Assembly (NCBI RefSeq): GCF_946479715.1
Contig: NZ_CAMLHF010000274.1
Span: forward strand, 1-5,767
Direction: 5' to 3'
Source of the DNA: an uncultured Pedobacter sp.
Lineage (GTDB): Bacteria; Bacteroidota; Bacteroidia; Sphingobacteriales; Sphingobacteriaceae
DNA: 5,767 nucleotides
Of the stretch, positions 1 through 5,767 are shown in pieces. Every line of letters starts with the position of its first letter. Position 1 is the first letter of the stretch. The notes under the pieces are model-generated. The model was not told where the DNA came from. It ran no database searches and was given only the letters and a program-made list of their open reading frames with translations. The position numbers and the translations under genes are program-made.

Positions 1-363
1 TACGTCTTTAATATTAAATGAATTATCATTAGGATCGTTAGTTTTATTTACAAATTTTTCCATTATGGTAGGAATAATAGAAGCAGCAATACTTTTAGCA
101 GAATCCATATTGATTCCTAACCCCGCCAGTTTTTCTGTAAAACCGGATGCTGCCTGATCAACAACTGAACCTGTACCTCCATTTTTAAATGTGTCTACTA
201 AACCTCCAATGTCTCCTGATGACAGCTTTTCTTTAAGCGCATCAATAATAGAACCTGATGCGGCTTCAATTGCCGCATCATTTTGCTCATTTGGAACTGC
301 ACTATTATTTACAATAGCGTCCTGAACATTTTCTGTTACCAATTGTTTTAAATTTTCAATCAT
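1..363 (-). CDS. DUF937-like small protein, C-terminus cut off by window edge
   Basis: An open frame starts with ATG at 363 and runs 121 codons without a stop to the left edge. The protein begins MIENLKQLVTENVQDAIVNN and continues with a VPNEQNDAAIEAASGSIIDAL stretch split across residues 23-43. It has no signal peptide or membrane segment. The pattern of a short amphipathic start, 'NNxAVPNEQNDAAI', then Gly/Ser-rich turns (SSGDIGGL, NGGTGS) between helices resembles small Bacteroidota proteins annotated as DUF937; I infer this from memory of the family. Function is unknown. No Shine-Dalgarno sequence precedes the ATG, which is usual in this phylum. The gene is divergent from pgi, with a 169-bp spacer that holds two palindromes close to this start. 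The reading frame is very likely real; the family name is less certain. Confidence 0.75.
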   Translation of the reverse strand, partial: MIENLKQLVTENVQDAIVNNSAVPNEQNDAAIEAASGSIIDALKEKLSSGDIGGLVDTFKNGGTGSVVDQAASGFTEKLAGLGINMDSAKSIAASIIPTIMEKFVNKTNDPNDNSFNIKDV

Positions 364-378
364 AGCTAGTTTTTTTAT

Positions 379-409
379 GGCAATGAATTGCCTATTATAT
401 TTAAATATA
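379..409. repeat. Two adjacent palindromes upstream of the DUF937-like gene
   Basis: GGCAATgaATTGCC at 379-392 is a perfect 6-bp inverted repeat with a 2-bp centre. Four bases on, TATATTTAAATATA at 396-409 is a perfect 14-bp palindrome. Read on the minus strand, 409-402 is TATATTTA, a 7/8 match to the Bacteroidota -7 element TAnnTTTG. No good -33 TTTG lies at the expected distance, so the promoter reading is weak. The 2-bp centre makes the first palindrome more likely a protein-binding site than an RNA hairpin. The second is pure A/T and could be chance in this AT-rich spacer. Confidence 0.35.
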
Positions 410-485
410 GCTAAAATAATTCTCTTGTATGAACTTCCGATGAAACTATGTTTATCATTAAAATATTAAATCTCTGCAATCAAAT

Positions 486-2182
<1,697 letters not shown>

Positions 2183-2214
2183 TTATCAAATATGTGACAC
2201 TAACTGGTGTTTTC

Positions 2215-2295
2215 GCATTAAACCTTTTATATGTTAATTTGTTCTAACCCAACAGAGTAGCATGATCATATTTTATGATTAAAAAGGTTTAATGC
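2215..2295. repeat. Perfect 14-bp inverted repeat enclosing a small hairpin
   Basis: GCATTAAACCTTTT at 2215-2228 and AAAAGGTTTAATGC at 2282-2295 are exact reverse complements separated by 53 bases. Inside the loop, ATCATA (2265-2270) and TATGAT (2274-2279) form a 6-bp stem with a 3-base loop, extendable by a G-U and a U-A pair. The right arm is followed by TATTTTATTTG, which is T-rich. The element begins 33 bases after the pgi stop, so it may act as a pgi transcription terminator with an unusually large structured loop. It could instead be a short intergenic repeat or a protein-binding site. The inverted repeat is directly seen; the role is inferred. Confidence 0.6.
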
Positions 2296-2342
2296 TATTT
2301 TATTTGTAAATTGAGATATAAACACATTTAAAGTAAATCATC

Positions 2343-2888
2343 ATGAAAACGCTTAAAAACACATTACTGTTGGTTATCATGTTCATCGCGATACAGGTTT
2401 CCGCCCAAACGGATAAAGAAACCACCGCAAGACTGGTAGAAGCCAAAACTTTGGTATTTAATGCTACAACAGCATTACCAATGGCAAATATGGACCTTAA
2501 TAAGGTACTGCAGAGATTTCCGGGTGGGCAGGGAAGCGGAGCAATTCAGCTTAGTGGATCCCAATACACGCTAACAATAGCTAAAGATAGTGTAGAAGCA
2601 TATTTACCTTACTATGGCAGGGCATACAGTGCAAATTTAAATCCTAATGACTCGGGCATTAAATTTAAATCTAAAGATTTCACCTACAAAACCGAGAAAA
2701 GGAAAAAAGGTGGCTGGGTAATAACCATTAAACCAAAAGACACTAAAGATGTACAATCACTTACACTTAGTGTTGGAGAAAAAGGATACGCAGTACTTAA
2801 TGTAAACAGTAATTACAGACAACCTATTGCATTCAATGGCTTCATTAGCGAGCCTGTGGTCAAAGCCAATAATGCACCAGCAAAATAA
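2343..2888 (+). CDS. Secreted DUF4251 domain protein
   Basis: A 181-residue protein with a clear Sec signal peptide: MKTLKN, a hydrophobic core at about 8-18, and probable signal peptidase I cleavage after VSA (residue 21, before QTD). No lipobox Cys is present, so the mature protein is probably soluble in the periplasm or exported. The rest matches the DUF4251 family as I know it: a helical start rich in Lys and Ala (24-42), then strands around YTLTIAKDSVEAYLPYYGRAY (the LPYYGRAY core is at 88-95), GGWVITIK (123-130), and a C-terminal run of strands ending in PIAFNGFI (161-168). The family is largely restricted to Bacteroidota and has no established function. The ATG at 2343 is supported by the signal peptide beginning immediately. 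Its stop lies 14 bp from the stop of the convergent cyclotransferase gene, with a strong stem-loop at the junction. Upstream promoter elements are poor. Confidence 0.9.
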   Translation: MKTLKNTLLLVIMFIAIQVSAQTDKETTARLVEAKTLVFNATTALPMANMDLNKVLQRFPGGQGSGAIQLSGSQYTLTIAKDSVEAYLPYYGRAYSANLNPNDSGIKFKSKDFTYKTEKRKKGGWVITIKPKDTKDVQSLTLSVGEKGYAVLNVNSNYRQPIAFNGFISEPVVKANNAPAK

Positions 2889-2895
2889 ATTAAAG

Positions 2896-2933
2896 AATGG
2901 CGTTAGTTCTTCTTTACTGGAACTAACGCTATT
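2896..2933. terminator. Stem-loop terminator between convergent genes, probably bidirectional
   Basis: GCGTTAGTTC (2900-2909) pairs perfectly with GAACTAACGC (2920-2929) around a 10-base loop. The stem extends outward by a G-U pair (2899/2930) and A-T pairs to 2896/2933, for about 14 pairs. Leftward transcription then reads a T-rich tail (CTTTAATTTATTTTG), a good intrinsic terminator for the cyclotransferase operon. Rightward the tail is only TTTC, so termination of the DUF4251 transcript may be less efficient. The left arm contains the cyclotransferase stop codon (2903-2905), and the right arm and loop encode that protein's last residues. Confidence 0.8.
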
Positions 2934-4009
2934 TCAAACAATTTAGGCCATTTCTTCCCGGTAACAAACAGGCGTTTACCTTGTTTATCCCAGGCTATAC
3001 CATTTAAAACATCATTTAAGATACTATCTTCTGTTTTAAAATATCCTTTTGGCAACAATCCACTCAAGTCTATCTTCTTCTCAACAATACCTGTATTAGG
3101 ATCTATTACCACTAAGTAATTGTATTGATAAATATTTGCGTAGATTTTTCCGTCTATATATTCAAGCTCATTAATAGAATCAACTGCTCCAAGATTATCA
3201 TAAACATCAATCACACGTTCATCTTTATAGGTATCCTTATTCATGAAGTAAAGTCGGTTAGAACCGTCAGACATGATCAGCTGCTTACCATCATAACATA
3301 AACCCCAACCTTCTCTGCTGGTTTGATACGGAAATGTTCCAAGCTGTTTAAAGGTTTTGGCATTATATACAAAACCTGAATTCGCTTTATAGGTTAACAT
3401 TACAATCTTATCGTCTACAAGTGTAGATCCCTCTCCAAAATATTGCTTGTCAAGATCTATTTTTTGTATTGCCTTACCAGTTGCCAAGTCTACCCATCTC
3501 AATGTTGAGAAACCATTCTCACCAGTACTTTCCAGTAATCTTCCATTATGATATTCCAATCCCTGAGTATACGATGAGGTATCGTGCGGATAAGTTTTAA
3601 CAATTTTATAAGTCAACAGTTCAGGGTTTAATCCTGATCTTAGTACAATATTAATTGTCGAAGTATCTTTTTTAGTCCCATCATCAGTTACTGCCGTAAT
3701 TATCTTGTAACCTACAGCCAAACCTTTTGTTTTTATATTTACGGCATCGGTGCTGTTCTTTGTTTCAACAGTTTTACCATCTACCAGGTAAGTAACTGAT
3801 TTAATCTGGTTGTCTTTCGGAACATCCAGTTCTACTTTTACTTCATCACCTAAACCAAACATTTGCCCTTGTTCAGGCGCTTTAAATCCTACTACAGAAA
3901 CAGAAGGCTCATTCTTACATGAAAAGATAAATGAAACGCTAAATATTAGAGAAAGGATTGGTATTACCTTAAAGAAATTGGTGTTATTTTTAACTTGGCC
4001 AGAATGCAT
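2903..4009 (-). CDS. Glutaminyl-peptide cyclotransferase (plant/bacterial type), lipoprotein
   Basis: The family converts N-terminal glutamine of peptides to pyroglutamate with release of ammonia. I chose the ATG at 4009 (368 residues). From there, a 14-residue polar start leads into the hydrophobic segment VIPILSLIFSVSFIF and the lipobox-like IFSC with Cys31, so the protein is probably a lipoprotein. An upstream ATG at 4087 would add 26 residues, place the signal peptide internally and overlap yraN by 98 bp, so I reject it. Residues about 40-124 look like an Ig-like beta domain (DEVKVELDVP, VTYLVDGKTVET). The beta-propeller catalytic domain covers about 134-364, with YTQGLEYH (147), ESTGENG (160), FGEGSTL (191), REGWGL (232), MSDGS (246), NELEYI (280), VLNGIAW (334) and LFVTGKKWP (347). 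The Glu of ESTG is the likely catalytic acid by analogy with papaya QC. Tyr207 and Tyr294 occupy positions where I recall Trp in plant enzymes. The start overlaps yraN by 20 bp, which suggests co-transcription. Confidence 0.9.
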   Translation of the reverse strand: MHSGQVKNNTNFFKVIPILSLIFSVSFIFSCKNEPSVSVVGFKAPEQGQMFGLGDEVKVELDVPKDNQIKSVTYLVDGKTVETKNSTDAVNIKTKGLAVGYKIITAVTDDGTKKDTSTINIVLRSGLNPELLTYKIVKTYPHDTSSYTQGLEYHNGRLLESTGENGFSTLRWVDLATGKAIQKIDLDKQYFGEGSTLVDDKIVMLTYKANSGFVYNAKTFKQLGTFPYQTSREGWGLCYDGKQLIMSDGSNRLYFMNKDTYKDERVIDVYDNLGAVDSINELEYIDGKIYANIYQYNYLVVIDPNTGIVEKKIDLSGLLPKGYFKTEDSILNDVLNGIAWDKQGKRLFVTGKKWPKLFEIALVPVKKN

Positions 4010-4352
4010 CTTCAATATGATTAATTTTATAAAGGTGTCTATTTTCAAAAACAATTGCAATAATATCGAAACGAATTTCTCCCTCATGATTATTCATTTC
4101 AATGTAGGCAGATGAAGCATACTCAAGTTGTCTTTCCTTCTTACTGCTTACAAAATCCTCAGGTTCACCATAATCTGTCGAACTTCTTGTTTTTACCTCA
4201 ACAAAAATTATTGTTCCTTCCTGATTAGCTATAACGTCAACCTCCGCTCTTCCGTACCTCCAGTTCATTTTTAGTATCCGATAACCCAGATTTTCTAAAT
4301 ACTCTTTAGCAATATCTTCTCCTCGTTTACCTAAATCGTTATGACTAGCCAT
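3990..4352 (-). CDS. yraN: YraN / UPF0102 family nuclease-fold protein
   Basis: A complete 120-residue protein, the usual length for this family. The family fold resembles Holliday-junction resolvases and other PD-(D/E)XK nucleases, but its cellular role is not firmly established. The visible signature is the N-terminal LGKRGEDIAKEYLENLGY (7-24) with Glu12, then RAEVDVIA (35-42) supplying Glu37 and Asp39, then FVEVKTR (50-56) supplying the E-x-K residues Glu52 and Lys54. This is a full set of putative metal-binding residues. The usual GEID is AEVD here. The ATG at 4352 shares its A with the dnaG stop (TAATG), which strongly suggests translational coupling, and no separate Shine-Dalgarno is seen. 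The gene's 3' end overlaps the start of the cyclotransferase gene by 20 bp. No signal peptide is present; the protein is cytosolic. Confidence 0.95.
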   Translation of the reverse strand: MASHNDLGKRGEDIAKEYLENLGYRILKMNWRYGRAEVDVIANQEGTIIFVEVKTRSSTDYGEPEDFVSSKKERQLEYASSAYIEMNNHEGEIRFDIIAIVFENRHLYKINHIEDAFWPS

Positions 4353-5767
4353 TACTTTAATATAACAGTGCCAAGGTACTTAGAAATATCTCTCTCAACG
4401 CCTTTTATCATCATGTGGCGCTGCATTAGAATTTCCTGGTTTACGGGATCGGTTTCACTTGCAAGTTCTTTTGTAATATCGGTAAGCATCTTGCCAATTT
4501 TGTTCTTTTTAAGATGATAGAGACCACCAAAAATTGTGGCTTTTAGGTTTATGCTCTCGTCTCTAACATAAATATTATGTCTGTTTTCCCAGTTTTCACT
4601 CAGTGAATAGGGTGAGGTAGATAGTGTAATAGCAAGATCAACAATCCGCCTGTCCCCGCTTTTAATAAACTGACTGGCAACCGGCAAATGGCCGTTCTCT
4701 ATTTCTTCTCGGTAAGTGTCAATAATGAGTTTACATATCTCATCCTCAAAAGTAACATCAGCTAAATTCTGTATAATAAAAGAGCCGATATACATATTAT
4801 CTATCTTATCCCAAGTAACCAGCTCATGGCCAAATGCCAATAGTAGCCTAATGATCTCCCGCTCCTGTATTAAATTGGTATCTGCAGTTTCAACTTGTTC
4901 AGTTGGTCCGGCCGACTCTCCCGGGTTCTCAAAGAGATTATCTGGTGGTCCATCTTGCTGATAAGGACTTTGTTGGTATTGCGACTGCTGAGGTTGATTG
5001 CCCCCACTTGTTTTTTTAAATTTGGCCGCTCTGATTTTATTCAGTTCAGAAAGTAGTATCCTTTCTTCAACCTGCAACAAGCCACTGCATTCTCTTATAA
5101 AAACAGAAGCCTTAATGTCATCGGGTATTTTAGCGATACTTTCTACGATATCCCTAATGATGCCCGCCCTTTTTATGGGGTCAGTACCAGCCTCTTTTAA
5201 TAAGATACTGGCCTTATATAAAATGAAATCCTTACGGTTATTCTCTATGTACTTTTTAAACTCTCCAGAACCTACATGATGCATGTAAGAGTCAGGGTCA
5301 TGCCCATCCGGGAAAAGAACAACCTTAACATTCAATCCTTCTTCAAGGATCATGTCTAGACCACGAAGAGAGGCTTTAATACCCGCAGCATCACCATCAT
5401 AAAGAATGGTGACATTTTCCGAGAACCTGCCGATCAGTCTTATTTGCTCGGTAGTTAATGACGTTCCTGACGAGGCCACCACGTTTTCTATGCCAGCCTG
5501 GTGTACGGCTAAAACATCGGCGTAACCTTCAACCAGATAGCAGTTATCCGCATCCCTAATTGCTTTCTTCGCATGGAACAAACCATAAAGCACATTAGAT
5601 TTATGATAAATATCACTCTCCGGCGAGTTTACATACTTAGGAACATTTTTATCTGTTTTTAAGGTTCTGCCTCCAAAACCAATTATCCTTCCGGTAAAAT
5701 TATGGATTGGGAACAGCACCCGGCCTCTGAAACGGTCATACAGCCTGCCTTTATCATTCCTGATGGC
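4352..5767 (-). CDS. dnaG: DNA primase DnaG, N-terminus cut off by window edge
   Basis: Synthesises RNA primers at the replication fork and works with the DnaB helicase. The frame is open to the right edge, giving 471 visible residues; the zinc-binding domain and first part of the catalytic core (roughly 180 residues, judged from usual family length) lie outside. The GTG at 5719 is internal: the 16 codons before it read AIRNDKGRLYDRFRGR, which is normal DnaG core sequence. Numbering from the edge, RVLFPIHNFTGRIIGFGGR covers 16-34. The Toprim domain shows EGYAD (80-84), ASSGTSLT (98-105), DGD (124-126) and DPD (157-159), so the metal-binding acids are intact. A helical stretch to about 250 is followed by a Gln/Pro/Ser-rich linker (258-271) and a C-terminal domain from about 300 in the position of the DnaB-interaction domain. 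It is the first gene of the visible minus-strand cluster, and its stop overlaps the yraN start by one base. Confidence 0.97.
   Translation of the reverse strand, partial: AIRNDKGRLYDRFRGRVLFPIHNFTGRIIGFGGRTLKTDKNVPKYVNSPESDIYHKSNVLYGLFHAKKAIRDADNCYLVEGYADVLAVHQAGIENVVASSGTSLTTEQIRLIGRFSENVTILYDGDAAGIKASLRGLDMILEEGLNVKVVLFPDGHDPDSYMHHVGSGEFKKYIENNRKDFILYKASILLKEAGTDPIKRAGIIRDIVESIAKIPDDIKASVFIRECSGLLQVEERILLSELNKIRAAKFKKTSGGNQPQQSQYQQSPYQQDGPPDNLFENPGESAGPTEQVETADTNLIQEREIIRLLLAFGHELVTWDKIDNMYIGSFIIQNLADVTFEDEICKLIIDTYREEIENGHLPVASQFIKSGDRRIVDLAITLSTSPYSLSENWENRHNIYVRDESINLKATIFGGLYHLKKNKIGKMLTDITKELASETDPVNQEILMQRHMMIKGVERDISKYLGTVILK

Noticed and set aside
2197..2213. ACAC-N6-GTGT followed by TTT as a classical pgi terminator
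   Set aside because: The stem has only four firm pairs and the T run is three bases before a C; the larger inverted repeat just downstream is a better candidate.
2303..2330. TTTG (2303-2306) plus CACATTTA (2323-2330) as a promoter for the DUF4251 gene
   Set aside because: The spacer is only 16 bp and the -7 box has two mismatches to TAnnTTTG, too weak to list as a feature.
3810..4115. Plus-strand 101-codon frame across the cyclotransferase/yraN junction
   Set aside because: Antisense to two recognised genes, with low-complexity composition and no domain.
4716..5279. Plus-strand frames of 81 and 93 codons opposite dnaG
   Set aside because: Shadows of the conserved primase frame; the apparent hydrophobic stretches come from the complementary codons.
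5717..5719. GTG as the dnaG start
   Set aside because: The frame continues upstream to the window edge with typical DnaG core residues (YDRFRGR), so the GTG encodes an internal Val.

Overview
The window looks like ordinary core chromosome of a low-GC member of the Bacteroidota, most likely Sphingobacteriaceae (Pedobacter-like). The grounds are a DUF4251 protein (a family essentially confined to Bacteroidota), a TTTG / TAnnTTTG-type promoter with a very short leader ahead of pgi, start codons without clear Shine-Dalgarno sequences, and AT-rich spacers. The genus is an inference; there is no rRNA or other marker to settle it. I see no tRNA, rRNA, CRISPR array, insertion sequence, phage gene or defence cassette.

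Layout. Positions 1-363 (minus) hold the N-terminal 121 codons of a small DUF937-like protein that runs off the left edge. A 169-bp divergent spacer follows, with two palindromes near that gene's start and a good promoter for pgi. pgi (533-2182, plus) encodes a complete glucose-6-phosphate isomerase. A 160-bp spacer then carries a perfect 14-bp inverted repeat enclosing a smaller hairpin. Next is a secreted DUF4251 protein (2343-2888, plus). It converges on a minus-strand cluster read from the right edge: dnaG (primase, N-terminus missing), yraN (UPF0102 nuclease-fold protein) and a lipoprotein glutaminyl-peptide cyclotransferase. A strong stem-loop at 2896-2933 separates the converging genes, and the cyclotransferase stop codon lies inside its stem.

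How the genes relate. The three minus-strand genes are packed head to tail: dnaG and yraN share one base (TAATG), and yraN overlaps the cyclotransferase start by 20 bp. They are probably one transcription unit joining a replication enzyme, a nuclease-fold protein and an envelope enzyme; no shared pathway is evident. pgi is probably monocistronic and serves glycolysis/gluconeogenesis. The DUF4251 gene probably has its own transcript.

I found no convincing novel multi-gene system. The items most worth a second look are the nested inverted repeat after pgi, the terminator that overlaps coding sequence between the convergent genes, the palindromes in the divergent spacer, and the Tyr-for-Trp positions in the cyclotransferase.
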